Of a stretch of DNA of 64,000 nucleotides, positions 10,712 to 22,499 are shown piece after piece. The stretch lies in the NCBI GenBank assembly GCA_003278535.1, contig QCEG01000007.1:1-64000 (forward strand), in the 5' to 3' direction. The DNA comes from Prochlorococcus sp. AG-355-N18 (GTDB taxonomy: Bacteria > Cyanobacteriota > Cyanobacteriia > PCC-6307 > Cyanobiaceae). How positions within the stretch are numbered: the stretch's first letter is position 1; the number at the start of each line of letters is the position of its first letter. The notes beneath the pieces were generated by a model. The model searched no databases. It saw only the letters and a list, made by a program, of their open reading frames with translations, and was not told where the DNA came from. Made by a program: the position numbers and the translations under genes.

Positions 10712-12088
10712 ATGGAAAATAAAGAGAAGATTACAAAAGTAGAAAATGTTGTAATTATAGGTTCGGGACCTGCAGGTTACACAGCTGCAATATATGCCGC
10801 ACGAGCAAATCTTCAACCATTACTTGTAACAGGATTTAATTCTGGTGGAATTCCTGGTGGGCAATTAATGACTACAACATTTGTTGAAAATTATCCTGGT
10901 TTCCCAGATGGAGTACTGGGTCCTGAATTGATGGATCTAATGAAGGCTCAAGCAGAAAAATGGGGTACTAATTTATACGAAAGTGATGTTGTCTCAATAA
11001 ATACTGATTCACACCCATTTGAATTAAAAACTTTAGAAGGGACTATAAAAACTAACTCAATTATTATTGCAACTGGAGCAAGTGCTAATAGATTAGACGT
11101 GATCAATGAAGATAAATTTTGGAGTAAAGGAATAAGTGCTTGTGCAATCTGTGATGGAGCAACTCCACAATTCAGAGATGAAGAACTAGCTGTTATAGGA
11201 GGAGGCGACTCTGCATGTGAAGAAGCCGCATACCTCACGAAGTATGGCAGCAAGGTGCATTTAATTGTTAGATCAGAAAAATTAAGGGCTAGCGCTGCAA
11301 TGGTAGACAGAGTAAAAGCTAATCCAAAGATAGAAATTCATTGGAACACAAAAGTTGATAAAGCTGATGGTTCTGAATGGCTTGAGAGAATAGAAACTAT
11401 TAACTCTCAAGAAGGTAAAGGGGAGATCAATATAAAAGGTCTTTTTTACGCGATAGGTCACACACCAAATACGAAGTTTTTGGGCAACAAAATTGACTTA
11501 GATAATAAGGGATATATTGCTTGTAAATCAGGAAGACCAGAAACATCTATCGAAGGCATCTTCGCAGCAGGTGATGTTGTTGATTCTGAGTGGAGACAAG
11601 GAGTTACCGCTGCAGGAACTGGTTGCATGGCTGCATTAGCTACCGAGAGGTGGCTAGCCGAGAAAAACTTAGCAAAAACTATAGTTAGAGAAACACCCGA
11701 ACCAGAAAAAAAACTTAATTCATCAGATTTTAATGAAGAAGAAGTTAATGAAGATACTTTCGATACAAATTCTGAATGGCAAAAAGGCAGTTATGCATTA
11801 AGGAAACTTTATCACGAGAGTAAAAAACCTATCTTAGTAATTTTTAGTTCTCCAAGTTGCGGCCCATGTCATGTTTTGAAACCTCAGTTAAAAAGGGTAA
11901 TTAAGGAACTTGATGGTGCAGTTCTTGGCGTTGAAATAGATATTGATAAAGATCAAGATATTGCAAAACAAGCTGGTATCAACGGCACACCAACAGTTCA
12001 ACTTTTTAAAGAAAAATTATTAAAAAAACAATGGCAAGGGGTTAAGCAAAGAAGTGAGTTTAAAGAAGCGATAAAAAATATTATCTAA
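10712..12088 (+). CDS. trxB: Thioredoxin reductase fused to C-terminal thioredoxin domain
   Basis: GSGPAGYTAAIYAARANL, CAICDG redox motif, C-terminal SPSCGPCHVLKPQL thioredoxin active site. Confidence 0.93.
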   Translation: MENKEKITKVENVVIIGSGPAGYTAAIYAARANLQPLLVTGFNSGGIPGGQLMTTTFVENYPGFPDGVLGPELMDLMKAQAEKWGTNLYESDVVSINTDSHPFELKTLEGTIKTNSIIIATGASANRLDVINEDKFWSKGISACAICDGATPQFRDEELAVIGGGDSACEEAAYLTKYGSKVHLIVRSEKLRASAAMVDRVKANPKIEIHWNTKVDKADGSEWLERIETINSQEGKGEINIKGLFYAIGHTPNTKFLGNKIDLDNKGYIACKSGRPETSIEGIFAAGDVVDSEWRQGVTAAGTGCMAALATERWLAEKNLAKTIVRETPEPEKKLNSSDFNEEEVNEDTFDTNSEWQKGSYALRKLYHESKKPILVIFSSPSCGPCHVLKPQLKRVIKELDGAVLGVEIDIDKDQDIAKQAGINGTPTVQLFKEKLLKKQWQGVKQRSEFKEAIKNII

Positions 12089-12097
12089 AGTATCTTT

Positions 12098-12364
12098 TTA
12101 TTTATTATTTCTCTTGGGATTATTCTTATTAGAAGTAGGTCTTGCACCGCCTGCATTCCTCTCTCTATAAGTTATCCTCCCTCTAGAAAGATCATAAGGA
12201 CTTATCTCAACTAACACTTTGTCTCCAGCTAATAATTTAATTCTAAATTTAGTCAATTTACCTGCAGCTCTACATAAACATTGATGTCCTTCAGGTTGTT
12301 CTAAGGTAACCAAATAAAATCCATTCCCCTGCTCTTTTTCTATTACACCTGAAGTTTCAATCAT
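12098..12364 (-). CDS. infA: Translation initiation factor IF-1-like protein
   Basis: EKEQGNGFYLVTLEQPEGHQCLCRAAGKLTKFRIKLLAGDKVLVEISPYDLSRGRITYR S1/IF-1 fold. Confidence 0.85.
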   Translation of the reverse strand: MIETSGVIEKEQGNGFYLVTLEQPEGHQCLCRAAGKLTKFRIKLLAGDKVLVEISPYDLSRGRITYRERNAGGARPTSNKNNPKRNNK

Positions 12365-12456
12365 TAATTAATCTTTTACTAAGTACATATTATCAGAAAA
12401 AGATTGGCCAAAATTGATTTAAAAAAAATTACATATGAAAAAATATGCAATTCAAT

Positions 12457-12669
12457 TCAAATTGAAAATTTAATTTCATTAATTATTTGAAGTTGTCCAT
12501 AGTAAAAATTTGCTTTCGCAATTTTTTCAGAATCTTCTAATTGATCAAAAAAAACAAACCCAAGGCTTTCCCATAATGATGATCCGCAAACATTATTCAA
12601 TTCATTTTTTGCTTCTTTTGCAAAATTATCTAGTTTTCGTTCAAGGTTTTTAGACTTAGAAACAGACAT
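12457..12669 (-). CDS. Conserved hypothetical small protein
   Basis: 70-aa ORF in intergenic gap. Confidence 0.55.
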   Translation of the reverse strand: MSVSKSKNLERKLDNFAKEAKNELNNVCGSSLWESLGFVFFDQLEDSEKIAKANFYYGQLQIINEIKFSI

Positions 12670-12725
12670 AGGTCAAAAATATTTTATATAGTACAAATAT
12701 ACTATTTGATTCTAAAATTGCAATA

Positions 12726-13688
12726 TCAAAAAGGTAACCTCTTTTTTTCTTCAATATTAAGATCTGCTTCCATTTCCCTTAATCTTTTAAGTATTTGTTG
12801 GTAGTACTCCTTTATATAACTCTCTAGTGAGGTCATATCTTCTTTTTTAAGTTCCAATATTTCGTAAGTTTTGCTCATGTCAGCATCTAATGATTCACCA
12901 CTACTTGTTACTTCAGCGAAAGCCAATCGCTCAGCAACATTAAGAGAATCTTGGAAAAAGGAAACTACTTTTTGAGTGACACTAATAAGGAAGGGCGAAA
13001 CTCTAAAAATTTTCGCCTTTTTTTCACTAAATTTTTCACATAAAGATATGACTTCGTTTGAATCCCATGCTTTGGGACCTACTAATGGCAATGATATTCT
13101 GTGAGTTTTTGGATTATTTACTGCTGCTACAACAACTTTCGCCATATCTTGAGTATTCATATAAGAAATTTTAGTGGGAGTCCCACTCATCCATACTGCT
13201 TGACTATCCAAGATTGGGATAGCGAATTGACCAATAACCCCTTGCATGAAAGCTGCACATTTGAAAATTGTATAGTCTAAATCAGATTTTTCAAGAAGTT
13301 TTTCGGTACAAAATTTAACATCCATTAAAGGAACATTTCTAAACTTTTCTGTGAGAAGGATAGAGAGGAATATCACCCTTTTTACATTTAAAGATTCACA
13401 AGCATTAAATAAGTTAAGTTTTCCATCCCAATCTATTTCATAAATACTTTTAGGATCATCTGGCCTACTAGTCGCTGCATCAATAACTACTTCAATATCT
13501 TGCAATGCATATTCAATATCAGAAGAATTTAATAAATTACCTTTGGTTAGTTCGCACCCCCATTCTTGTAAAAAGGAGGCTTTTCGAGGGTTTCTTACAA
13601 AGCATCTTACTTCATGCCCGTCTTCTATAGCTTGCTTTGCTATTTGTCTACCAAGTGTCCCTGTTGCTCCTACTAAAAGAATCTTCAT
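12726..13688 (-). CDS. ycf39: NAD(P)-binding SDR-type protein, Ycf39-like
   Basis: MKILLVGATGTLGRQIAKQAIEDGHEVRCFVRNP; Ycf39 family pattern. Confidence 0.88.
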   Translation of the reverse strand: MKILLVGATGTLGRQIAKQAIEDGHEVRCFVRNPRKASFLQEWGCELTKGNLLNSSDIEYALQDIEVVIDAATSRPDDPKSIYEIDWDGKLNLFNACESLNVKRVIFLSILLTEKFRNVPLMDVKFCTEKLLEKSDLDYTIFKCAAFMQGVIGQFAIPILDSQAVWMSGTPTKISYMNTQDMAKVVVAAVNNPKTHRISLPLVGPKAWDSNEVISLCEKFSEKKAKIFRVSPFLISVTQKVVSFFQDSLNVAERLAFAEVTSSGESLDADMSKTYEILELKKEDMTSLESYIKEYYQQILKRLREMEADLNIEEKKRLPF

Positions 13689-13745
13689 ATTTAAGATTTA
13701 CTTAACCTGTAGACCATAACTCAAATTGTAATGTATTCGTGAGAA

Positions 13746-13844
13746 TCAATCTCCCTGAAACTTTAACAACAAAGCACCGCCAACCAATCCTATAGGTATT
13801 AGTATCCAAAAAACTGCTGCAATACTAAAAATTTCTTTAGCCAT
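13746..13844 (-). CDS. petM: Cytochrome b6-f complex subunit PetM (32 aa, absent from ORF track)
   Basis: Hand translation of minus strand: [32 protein letters not shown]. Confidence 0.9.
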
Positions 13845-13938
13845 AGTAAAATTTAATGATTACTATAATCTACATTCAATATACATTTATTTGTTAAAAA
13901 AGTAGATAATGCAAATATCTTGAAAATTTTTTAAGTAT

Positions 13939-14880
13939 ATGAATAATAATTTCAAAGAAAATATAAACTTTCCTAATTACTGGATTTGGAATGGTTTTAA
14001 AATTTGTTGGAGTGTTGCAGGCGAAGATAATAAAGTTCCAATTATCTTTCTCCATGGATTTGGCGCTAGTCGAAAACATTGGAGAAATAATTTAGAATAT
14101 TTTGCGGAAAGGAATTGCGCCTCATATTCTTTAGATTTAATAGGATTTGGGGACTCAGATCAACCTGGGATTAGACAAATTGGGAAACTAGATAATGAGA
14201 TTTGGTCTAATCAAGTGAAAGACTTTATTGCTCAGGTTATAAGACCAAAGAATTCTGGGAAAGTAATTCTTATTGGCAATTCCCTTGGATCACTAGTTGC
14301 TTTAACATGTGCTGTTAATTTAGAAGATCAGATTGCAAAAGTCATTGCATCCCCTCTGCCAGATCAAATTCAAGAGAAAGAAAAATCGAAAACAAAAAAA
14401 CCATCATTCAAGAAATTACAGGATAATTTCATAAGAATATTTTTTATATTTTTTCCTTTGGAGATTATTTTATTTTTAATAACCAAATTAGGTGTTATAA
14501 AACTGGGACTAAATTCTGCCTATTTCAAAAAAGATAATATTGATCGCGAATTAATAGATTTGGTAACAAAACCAGTTCTAAGGAGTACTTCAGCTAGATC
14601 ATTAAGAGCTATGTGTATTGGAATGTCTTCAAGAGATGAAAAATTTCAAGCTCCTTATCTTTTAGGAAAACTGAGCGCCTCAAAAAAAGTTCCTTTTTTA
14701 TTGATTTGGGGAGAAAAAGATAATTTCATACCTTTGTTTGTTGGTAAAAAGATTGCAAATTTCCATAGATGGGTAAAATTAAAAATAGTATCCAATTCAG
14801 GGCATTGTATCCATGATGAAGATCCTTCAGTATTCAATAGAATTTCTTATGAATGGATTAGAGATTTAAAAACCTTTTAA
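13939..14880 (+). CDS. Alpha/beta hydrolase
   Basis: PIIFLHGFGASRKHWRNN, LIGNSLGSLVAL. Confidence 0.85.
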   Translation: MNNNFKENINFPNYWIWNGFKICWSVAGEDNKVPIIFLHGFGASRKHWRNNLEYFAERNCASYSLDLIGFGDSDQPGIRQIGKLDNEIWSNQVKDFIAQVIRPKNSGKVILIGNSLGSLVALTCAVNLEDQIAKVIASPLPDQIQEKEKSKTKKPSFKKLQDNFIRIFFIFFPLEIILFLITKLGVIKLGLNSAYFKKDNIDRELIDLVTKPVLRSTSARSLRAMCIGMSSRDEKFQAPYLLGKLSASKKVPFLLIWGEKDNFIPLFVGKKIANFHRWVKLKIVSNSGHCIHDEDPSVFNRISYEWIRDLKTF

Positions 14881-14883
14881 AAT

Positions 14884-15408
14884 ATGAAACATACATTATC
14901 AGTTCTTGTAGAAGATGAATCTGGAGCCTTGAGTAGAATCTCAGGTCTCTTCGCTAGAAGGGGATTCAACATAGACAGCCTTGCAGTAGGACCTGCAGAA
15001 TCTAAAGGGATTTCAAGGTTAACAATGGTAGTAGAGGGTGATGATGAAACTCTTCAACAAATGACTAAGCAACTTAATAAGTTATTTAATGTACTGGGAG
15101 TTGTAGATTTTACTAATCTCGCAGCTGTTGAAAGGGAATTGATGTTACTAAAAGTTTCATCGAAAGAAGATACTAGGAGTAATATCCTTGATATAGTACA
15201 GATTTTCCGTGCAAAAGTTGTTGATGTATCAGATATGGCCTTAACCCTCGAGGTAGTTGGAGACCCTGGGAAGTTAGTTGCTCTAGAGAAATTACTCGAG
15301 CCATACGGCATCCTTGAAATAGCGAGGACTGGTAAGGTAGCTCTTAAACGCTCTTCAGGAGTTAATACAGAAATGTTGAAAATAAATAAATATTCTCTAG
15401 AAATTTAA
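14884..15408 (+). CDS. ilvH: Acetolactate synthase small subunit
   Basis: [39 protein letters not shown] domain. Confidence 0.96.
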   Translation: MKHTLSVLVEDESGALSRISGLFARRGFNIDSLAVGPAESKGISRLTMVVEGDDETLQQMTKQLNKLFNVLGVVDFTNLAAVERELMLLKVSSKEDTRSNILDIVQIFRAKVVDVSDMALTLEVVGDPGKLVALEKLLEPYGILEIARTGKVALKRSSGVNTEMLKINKYSLEI

Positions 15409-16028
15409 TTAGATATCTGGACTACTTTAATGTAGTCTTCTTTATTGATTTTTTCTAGTACGTCTAATCCTTTAAAAATCTTTCCAAAAATCGAATATCT
15501 TCCATCTAGTTCTGGGATCTTACTAGTCACAAAAAAAAATTCAGTTGATGAAGAATTATTCTTACCGCTCTTAACCATAGCGATTGATCCACTCTCAAAA
15601 GTATTAACTAAATTTTCTGTTTCACTAGGATTTTTTATTTGATAGTTATATCTTGGTTTTATTTCTTCTTTGAATTTTATTTCTAAAGGTATTAGTGGAC
15701 TTGTCTTATTGAGGTTTTGTTTTCGTTCGACATAAGATTCATTTTCTGGATTAACACCACCATGTATAAAACTTATTTGGGGATAATTTATTATTTTATA
15801 AAATTTTTGATTTACATAAATATTATTTTCTATGTTTTCCAGAAAGTTTGATACTGTTACTGGACTATCTTTTCCAAATAATTTAACCTCAAAATCTCCT
15901 TTTGAAGTTTTAAATTTTACTATTTTATTAGACTGAATACAACTAAAATTAAGTTTTTGGCAGTAATAATTTGAATCAATCTTATTTTTATAACTACAAG
16001 CTTGAACCAAAAACAAAACCTGTATCAA
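15405..16028 (-). CDS. Cyclophilin-type peptidyl-prolyl cis-trans isomerase
   Basis: [60 protein letters not shown]. Confidence 0.9.
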   Translation of the reverse strand: MIQVLFLVQACSYKNKIDSNYYCQKLNFSCIQSNKIVKFKTSKGDFEVKLFGKDSPVTVSNFLENIENNIYVNQKFYKIINYPQISFIHGGVNPENESYVERKQNLNKTSPLIPLEIKFKEEIKPRYNYQIKNPSETENLVNTFESGSIAMVKSGKNNSSSTEFFFVTSKIPELDGRYSIFGKIFKGLDVLEKINKEDYIKVVQISN

Positions 16029-16057
16029 AGATAATGTTTTTAAAAAATATTTTCTTT

Positions 16058-16615
16058 TTATTTTAGGCCCTCCAAATTAACATCTAAAAATTTAGCTAGA
16101 CGAGCTCCTTCTTCTTCAACTTGAAGCAGTGGTTTAAGTTCACCTGCGCCGCTTAAAGGGAGAGGTTTTTTCCTACCTTTTAATACCAAAGCAATTCTTC
16201 TCCTAGGATTAAATCCCTCACTTATATCCAACTTAACAGATTTAATTTCATCGAATTTTAATTTAACTTCAACATCTTTAAATAATCCTTTTCTTTTTAT
16301 TTCTATAGATTTTGATGATTTATCAAAATAATTACTTCCTGAACCAAAGTTTATGTAAACCAGATACCACAAGTAAAAATTTAATAAATTAGCTATTACT
16401 CCGTATGCTCCCATTATTATTCCTTGAGGGATAAATAACAAAGTTGAAGGATTACCTAAAGGTAATAAATCCATTCCTGTATAGCTAGATATAGAGGCCA
16501 AAAGAAAACCAATACCTCCTATAGTTAACATTCCTCCAATAATATAATTTGAAATTTTTCTTGATCCACCAATTTTTTGTTCGATTTTATCGAAAGATGT
16601 AAGGTCTGAATTCAT
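16058..16615 (-). CDS. ycf4: Photosystem I assembly protein Ycf4
   Basis: GSRKISNYIIGGMLTIGGIGFLLASISSY, QGIIMGAYG. Confidence 0.94.
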   Translation of the reverse strand: MNSDLTSFDKIEQKIGGSRKISNYIIGGMLTIGGIGFLLASISSYTGMDLLPLGNPSTLLFIPQGIIMGAYGVIANLLNFYLWYLVYINFGSGSNYFDKSSKSIEIKRKGLFKDVEVKLKFDEIKSVKLDISEGFNPRRRIALVLKGRKKPLPLSGAGELKPLLQVEEEGARLAKFLDVNLEGLK

Positions 16616-16796
16616 TTTTATTTTTTTTAGGGCCTAATTCAGATAATTTAACAAACTAAGGTAGTATTCTTACCTAATTTTTAATAAAAAAGTCAGGAAA
16701 GCTTTACAAGGCATTTCAGATATACAAATATTTCCCCACATTACTCTCAATCTTTGTTACAGTCACTGCGTATCCCGAAGCTAAAAACGATTTCTC

Positions 16797-17873
16797 ATGA
16801 CGATCGCAGTTGGTAGCGCCCCACAAAGAGGATGGTTTGATATCCTCGATGATTGGTTGAAGCGCGACCGCTTTGTATTTATTGGTTGGTCCGGATTACT
16901 CCTACTTCCTTGTGCATATCTTGCTATAGGTGGTTGGTTCGTCGGAACAACATTTGTTACCTCTTGGTACACACATGGAGTTGCAAGCTCATACCTTGAA
17001 GGTTGTAACTTTTTAACAGCAGCTGTAAGCACCCCTGGTGATGCCATGGGACACAGTCTTCTATTTTTATGGGGTCCTGAAGCCCAAGGTAGCTTCGTAA
17101 GATGGCTACAACTTGGTGGACTTTGGAACTTCGTTGCATTACATGGAGTATTTGGCCTAATTGGTTTTATGCTTCGTCAGTTTGAAATTGCTGGCCTTGT
17201 TGGCATTAGACCATACAACGCTTTAGCATTCTCAGCAGTAATTGCAGTATTTACAAGTATTTTCCTTATTTACCCTTTAGGACAGCATAGTTGGTTCTTC
17301 GCACCTTCATTCGGTGTTGCAGCAATCTTCCGTTACATTCTGTTCATTCAAGGTTTTCACAATATTACTTTAAATCCATTCCACATGATGGGTGTTGCTG
17401 GAATTCTTGGTGGTGCTCTACTTTGCGCTATTCATGGAGCTACAGTACAAAACACATTGTATGAAGATACAAGTATCTATACAGATGGTAAGGTTCAAAG
17501 TTCAACATTTAGAGCTTTTGATCCAACTCAAGAAGAAGAAACTTATTCAATGATTACAGCAAATAGATTCTGGAGCCAAATCTTCGGTATTGCTTTCTCA
17601 AACAAGCGTTTCTTACATTTCTTGATGCTATTTGTACCTGTTATGGGTATGTGGACATCTTCAATTGGTATTGTAGGCTTAGCACTAAACTTAAGAGCTT
17701 ATGATTTCGTAAGCCAAGAAATCCGTGCGGCAGAAGATCCAGAATTTGAAACTTTCTATACAAAAAATATACTTTTGAACGAAGGTATGCGAGCATGGAT
17801 GTCTTCTGTGGATCAACCACACGAAAACTTTGTATTCCCTGAGGAGGTTCTTCCACGTGGAAACGCCCTTTAA
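16797..17873 (+). CDS. psbD: Photosystem II D2 protein
   Basis: Full-length D2 sequence. Confidence 0.99.
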   Translation: MTIAVGSAPQRGWFDILDDWLKRDRFVFIGWSGLLLLPCAYLAIGGWFVGTTFVTSWYTHGVASSYLEGCNFLTAAVSTPGDAMGHSLLFLWGPEAQGSFVRWLQLGGLWNFVALHGVFGLIGFMLRQFEIAGLVGIRPYNALAFSAVIAVFTSIFLIYPLGQHSWFFAPSFGVAAIFRYILFIQGFHNITLNPFHMMGVAGILGGALLCAIHGATVQNTLYEDTSIYTDGKVQSSTFRAFDPTQEEETYSMITANRFWSQIFGIAFSNKRFLHFLMLFVPVMGMWTSSIGIVGLALNLRAYDFVSQEIRAAEDPEFETFYTKNILLNEGMRAWMSSVDQPHENFVFPEEVLPRGNAL

Positions 17874-19239
17874 TAATCTATTAAGAGCTCCAAACCAAAG
17901 TATTGAGGAAACTGGTTATGCCTGGTATGTAGGCAACGCTAGATTAATCAATTTATCTGGACGTTTATTGGGAGCTCACATTGCTCACTCTGGACTAATA
18001 GTCTTTTGGGCGGGAGCAATGATGCTCTTTGAGGTTAATCATTTTACTTTTGATAAACCAATGTGGGAGCAAGGTTTAATCTGTATGCCACACGTTGCGA
18101 TGTTTGGCTATGGAATAGGCCCAGGTGGTGAAGTTACTGATATCATGCCTTTCTTTCAAGCAGGCGTGGTTCACTTGATAGCTTCCGCTGTACTTGGTTT
18201 TGGTGGTATTTACCATTCATTAGCAGGTCCAGAAAAACTTGAAGAAGATTTTCCATTTTTCTCAACCGATTGGAGAGATAAAAATCAAATGACAAATATC
18301 CTCGGATATCATTTGATTGTTCTAGGTGTAGGTGCACTAGCATGGTCAGTAAACTGGTGTTTTATTGGCGGTGCATATGACACATGGGCACCAGGTGGTG
18401 GTGAAGTCAGACTTGTAAATCCAACCTTAGATCCAAGAGTTATTCTTGGTTATCTATTCAGATCTCCATGGGGAGGAGCTGGTTCAATAATCGGTGTAAA
18501 CTCCATTGAAGATATTGTTGGTGGACATGTTTACGTGGGTATTACTGCAATTATTGGAGGAATATTCCATATCTTTACCAAACCTTTTGGATGGGCAAGA
18601 AGAGCTTTTATCTGGAATGGTGAAGGACTATTAAGTTATGCACTTGGTGGAATTTGTGTAGCAAGTTTTATTGCTTCAACTTTCATCTGGTTTAACAACA
18701 CTGCTTACCCTTCAGAGTTTTATGGCCCAACAAATGCTGAAGCTTCACAAGCTCAAAGCTTTACTTTCCTAGTGAGAGACCAAAGAATTGGAGCTAATGT
18801 AGGTTCAACAATGGGACCAACAGGTCTAGGTAAGTATCTCATGAGATCTCCTACTGGTGAAATTATATTTGGTGGTGAAACAATGAGATTTTGGGATTTC
18901 AGAGGTCCATGGTTAGAGCCTTTAAGAGGTCCTAACGGATTGAGCCTTGAGAAAATCCAGAATGATATTCAGCCTTGGCAGGTAAGAAGAGCTGCTGAAT
19001 ATATGACTCATGCTCCTAACGCTTCTATCAACTCTGTTGGTGGAATCATCACAGAGCCTAATGCTGTTAACTTCGTTAACTTAAGACAATGGTTAGCTGC
19101 AGCTCAATTCTTCCTAGGATGGTTTACATTCATTGGTCACCTTTGGCATGCTGGACGTGCTAGAGCAGCCGCTGCTGGTTTCGAAAAAGGAATCGACAGA
19201 AAGAGTGAGCCAGCTCTAGAAATGCCTGATTTAGATTAA
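17857..19239 (+). CDS. psbC: Photosystem II CP43 protein; GTG start within psbD 3' end
   Basis: [32 protein letters not shown]-like gaggagg at 17841; 17-nt overlap with psbD. Confidence 0.98.
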   Translation: METPFNNLLRAPNQSIEETGYAWYVGNARLINLSGRLLGAHIAHSGLIVFWAGAMMLFEVNHFTFDKPMWEQGLICMPHVAMFGYGIGPGGEVTDIMPFFQAGVVHLIASAVLGFGGIYHSLAGPEKLEEDFPFFSTDWRDKNQMTNILGYHLIVLGVGALAWSVNWCFIGGAYDTWAPGGGEVRLVNPTLDPRVILGYLFRSPWGGAGSIIGVNSIEDIVGGHVYVGITAIIGGIFHIFTKPFGWARRAFIWNGEGLLSYALGGICVASFIASTFIWFNNTAYPSEFYGPTNAEASQAQSFTFLVRDQRIGANVGSTMGPTGLGKYLMRSPTGEIIFGGETMRFWDFRGPWLEPLRGPNGLSLEKIQNDIQPWQVRRAAEYMTHAPNASINSVGGIITEPNAVNFVNLRQWLAAAQFFLGWFTFIGHLWHAGRARAAAAGFEKGIDRKSEPALEMPDLD

Positions 19240-19261
19240 TTTCTATCTAAATTTTAAAAAG

Positions 19262-19288
19262 CCCTATCTTTAGATAGGGTTTTTTTTT
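19262..19288 (+). terminator. Rho-independent terminator after psbDC
   Basis: CCCTATCT-tt-AGATAGGG followed by T-run. Confidence 0.85.
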
Positions 19289-19299
19289 GCTCAATTTTA

Positions 19300-19911
19300 T
19301 TATCTATATAAATTTTCTCTGAGCCATGGCAGGCTTAAACCCATCACATTACTGAAACAACCTTCTATTTTTTCTATATATTTACCGCCTATCCCCTCTA
19401 AGGCAAATCCTCCGGCGCAATATAAAGGTTCATTTGTATCTACATAACTCTTGATTTCCCAATCTTCCAAATTAGAAAAATAAACTCTTGAACTTACTGT
19501 TTTTTTTATTATTTCAGTTATTTTAAAATTTTTGGAATTTGAATCAAAATTCCCAATTATTAGAGTGTGACCAGTATGTAAAAATCCAAATTCTCCAGAC
19601 ATTTTTTTCCATCTAATAAATGCTTCCTCTTTGTTAAATGGTTTTCCATAAGCTTCCCCTTTAAATTCAAAAATTGAATCGCACCCTAGTATTTCCAAAG
19701 GACCATAATTAAATTCTTCGGGCAATGATATGTTTTGAAGATTTTCAGATAAACTATTAGCCTTTTGAAAAGATAATTCCAAAGCTAAATTAAATATATT
19801 CTTTTCTTGAATAGTAGTTTCATCAAATTCACTTGGTATTTGGATAAATTCGATTTGAAAATTTTCTAGTAATTTCTTTCTAGATTGAGAAGCAGAGGCT
19901 AGAATTAACAC
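19300..19911 (-). CDS. maf: Maf-like nucleotide pyrophosphatase
   Basis: [30 protein letters not shown]. Confidence 0.93.
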   Translation of the reverse strand: MLILASASQSRKKLLENFQIEFIQIPSEFDETTIQEKNIFNLALELSFQKANSLSENLQNISLPEEFNYGPLEILGCDSIFEFKGEAYGKPFNKEEAFIRWKKMSGEFGFLHTGHTLIIGNFDSNSKNFKITEIIKKTVSSRVYFSNLEDWEIKSYVDTNEPLYCAGGFALEGIGGKYIEKIEGCFSNVMGLSLPWLRENLYR

Positions 19912-19977
19912 AAATTTTTTATCAAATTATAATTCAATTTAATAATTAATAAATTTTAAAATTAATATAAATTACTA

Positions 19978-21507
19978 ATGGAGTTAGAAGCAAAATTACA
20001 TGAAATAAGGAAACCAATAATGGTCCTAGGCACTTCCAGTGGAGCAGGGAAATCGTTAACGGTTACTGCTATTTGCAGGATTCTTAAAAATTTAGGAGAA
20101 GAACCAATACCTTTTAAAGGACAAAATATGAGTAACAACGCTTGGGTTGATTGGGAAGGGGGAGAGATGGCATATTCACAAGCACTGCAAGCTTTTGCTT
20201 GTGGTATTAATCCCTCTGCAGAGATGAATCCCATTTTATTGAAACCACAAGGAAACTCAATAAGCGAAGTGATTCACCTTGGCAGAAGCATAGGGACCAC
20301 AACCGCACAAAATTACTATGAAGATTGGTTTATTCCAGGCTGGGAAGTAATTAAAAAAAGTTTAAAGTCTATTTACGAACGGAATCCAAATTGCCGTTTA
20401 ATTATCGAAGGGGCTGGAAGTCCGGTAGAGATGAATTTGATTCATCGAGATCTGACTAATTTAAGAGTTGCTAAATATTTAAATGCAAATTGCATTTTGG
20501 TTACTGATATTGAAAGGGGAGGCGTATTTGCACAAATAATTGGGACTCTTGAATTAATGAAGCCAGAAGAAAAGAAGCTTATTAAGGGAATTATTATAAA
20601 TAGATTCAGAGGAGACCTTTCATTATTTGAAGATGGGAAAAAATGGATAGAGAATAAGACTCAAATCCCAGTTATTGGAATCATTCCATGGTTAAATGAT
20701 TCATTTCCCCCAGAGGATTCTTTAGATTTAATAGAAAAAAAATCACTTTCTAAAAATCCTGAAATCAAAGTTGGAATTATAAAATTACCATCTATTAGTA
20801 ACTTCTCGGATTTTGATCCACTAGAAAATGAAGAAACAATTTTAATTGAATGGATTAGAAAATCACAAAACCTAAGTAAGTATGACTTTATTATTCTGCC
20901 GGGCAGTAAACAAACGATTAAAGATCAAATATTTCTTGAAAATTCTGGCTTATCTCAGGATATAAGGGATTATTCAAATAACAAAGGAAATATTATTGGA
21001 ATATGTGGAGGTTTACAAATGTTAGGAAATACGCTTGAAGATCCTTATTTTAAAGAAGGTTCCAAAAATTATTCTGAACAAAAAATTAAAGGTATTGGAT
21101 TATTACCATTAAAAACGACTTTCTTTAAAAAAAAATTAACACGTCAAATCAACTCTAAATCTATATGGCCATGCAAATCAGAAATTAATGGGTTTGAAAT
21201 TCATAATGGTCAAACTGTATTAGATGACATTCAAAGTTCATTAAAAATTAATCCTATTTTTAATGATTTAGATCTTGGTTGGTACAAAGAAAATAATAAA
21301 GGCGGAACTATTGCAGGAACATACATTCATGGGATCTTTGAAAATGACTTTTGGAGAGTGCAATATATTAATTTAATAAGGAAAAGTAAAAATCTACCAA
21401 TGTTAAATAAAAAATCAATATCTTATAAAGATAAAAGACAATCGATTATTGATAATCTTGCGAATGAATTCCGCAAACATCTAAATCTCAAATCATTTTT
21501 AAGTTGA
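19978..21507 (+). CDS. cobQ: Cobyric acid synthase
   Basis: IMVLGTSSGAGKSLTVTAICRIL, PFKGQNMSNNAWV, GICGGLQMLG. Confidence 0.97.
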   Translation: MELEAKLHEIRKPIMVLGTSSGAGKSLTVTAICRILKNLGEEPIPFKGQNMSNNAWVDWEGGEMAYSQALQAFACGINPSAEMNPILLKPQGNSISEVIHLGRSIGTTTAQNYYEDWFIPGWEVIKKSLKSIYERNPNCRLIIEGAGSPVEMNLIHRDLTNLRVAKYLNANCILVTDIERGGVFAQIIGTLELMKPEEKKLIKGIIINRFRGDLSLFEDGKKWIENKTQIPVIGIIPWLNDSFPPEDSLDLIEKKSLSKNPEIKVGIIKLPSISNFSDFDPLENEETILIEWIRKSQNLSKYDFIILPGSKQTIKDQIFLENSGLSQDIRDYSNNKGNIIGICGGLQMLGNTLEDPYFKEGSKNYSEQKIKGIGLLPLKTTFFKKKLTRQINSKSIWPCKSEINGFEIHNGQTVLDDIQSSLKINPIFNDLDLGWYKENNKGGTIAGTYIHGIFENDFWRVQYINLIRKSKNLPMLNKKSISYKDKRQSIIDNLANEFRKHLNLKSFLS

Positions 21508-21758
21508 AAGAAGCAAAAAATATAAAAGTAATATGGCCAAACAATAAAGAAACATTTGTTTCAGATGGTGATGACTGGTTTTCTTCTGCTGAGAAAGCAG
21601 GTTTAGAAATCCCTACTGGATGCCTCACAGGAAGTTGTGGAGCCTGTGAAATTGATGTAGATGGTGAAACGGTAAGGGCTTGTATAAGTGAAATTAAAAA
21701 TAATAAAAAATGTACTTTGCAGGTTTCTTTAACTACAGACCCCTTTTGGGAAATATAA
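21504..21758 (+). CDS. [2Fe-2S] ferredoxin
   Basis: PTGCLTGSCGACEIDVDGETVRAC cluster motif. Confidence 0.9.
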   Translation: MKEAKNIKVIWPNNKETFVSDGDDWFSSAEKAGLEIPTGCLTGSCGACEIDVDGETVRACISEIKNNKKCTLQVSLTTDPFWEI

Positions 21759-21804
21759 ATTTTACTAAACATCATTAATTACTAGATAAAGGAAATAATT
21801 TTAA

Positions 21805-22407
21805 TTAAATTAAGAATAAAAAACACCCTGCAATAAATCCACTTAAATGCCCTAATAAACTTACACCTGGCAAAAAAGAGAAAATCAAACCTATAAGGCA
21901 TATTGTCTTTGACATTTTTTGAACTTTTTTATTGGACTTAAAACCAATTTCTTTACCTAAAAAATATTTCTTTCCATAAAAAGAAGTTAATAATATGAAT
22001 CCAAATAAAGCATAAATTATTCCACTAAATCCTAAAGCGGCATAATTCAGATAGATATTAAAATACGATAAAATCTTTTCGTAAAACCAGATAATAAAAA
22101 AATTTAAAAAAGAACAACTTAAAATAAATTTCAAATAAAAAAATCTGTTTTTGTTTCCAAGTCTCATTAAAAAATATCTTGTAATGATTATTCCACCGAG
22201 ATTGCTTAATAAATGATTTAAATCTGCATGAATTAGGATTGATGTAAAAATCCTATAAGGTTGATCACTAATTAATTTTGGTACAAAGTAAAAATATTCT
22301 TTATCAATAACTCCAATTAAATCTGTAAGTATAAAAACTGAAATTAAAAGAGATGCGCTTAGGATGTATTGCCAATCATATTTAGATATTGAATTATTAG
22401 TTGCCAT
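21805..22407 (-). CDS. Rhomboid-like membrane protein
   Basis: HADLNHLLSNLGGI, ALGFSGIIYALFGF, GHLSGFIAG. Confidence 0.75.
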   Translation of the reverse strand: MATNNSISKYDWQYILSASLLISVFILTDLIGVIDKEYFYFVPKLISDQPYRIFTSILIHADLNHLLSNLGGIIITRYFLMRLGNKNRFFYLKFILSCSFLNFFIIWFYEKILSYFNIYLNYAALGFSGIIYALFGFILLTSFYGKKYFLGKEIGFKSNKKVQKMSKTICLIGLIFSFLPGVSLLGHLSGFIAGCFLFLI

Positions 22408-22499
22408 ATTTTCTTTAGTTTTATACTAAAAGAATATCTGCTTACTTATAGAAGTACATAACCTCAAAAGTTTTTTAATGTCTTGAATTTATATTACCT

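Noticed and set aside
17830-17873. psbC overlapping psbD as possible annotation error or frameshift
   Set aside because: psbC GTG start inside psbD with an upstream SD is the usual cyanobacterial/plastid arrangement.
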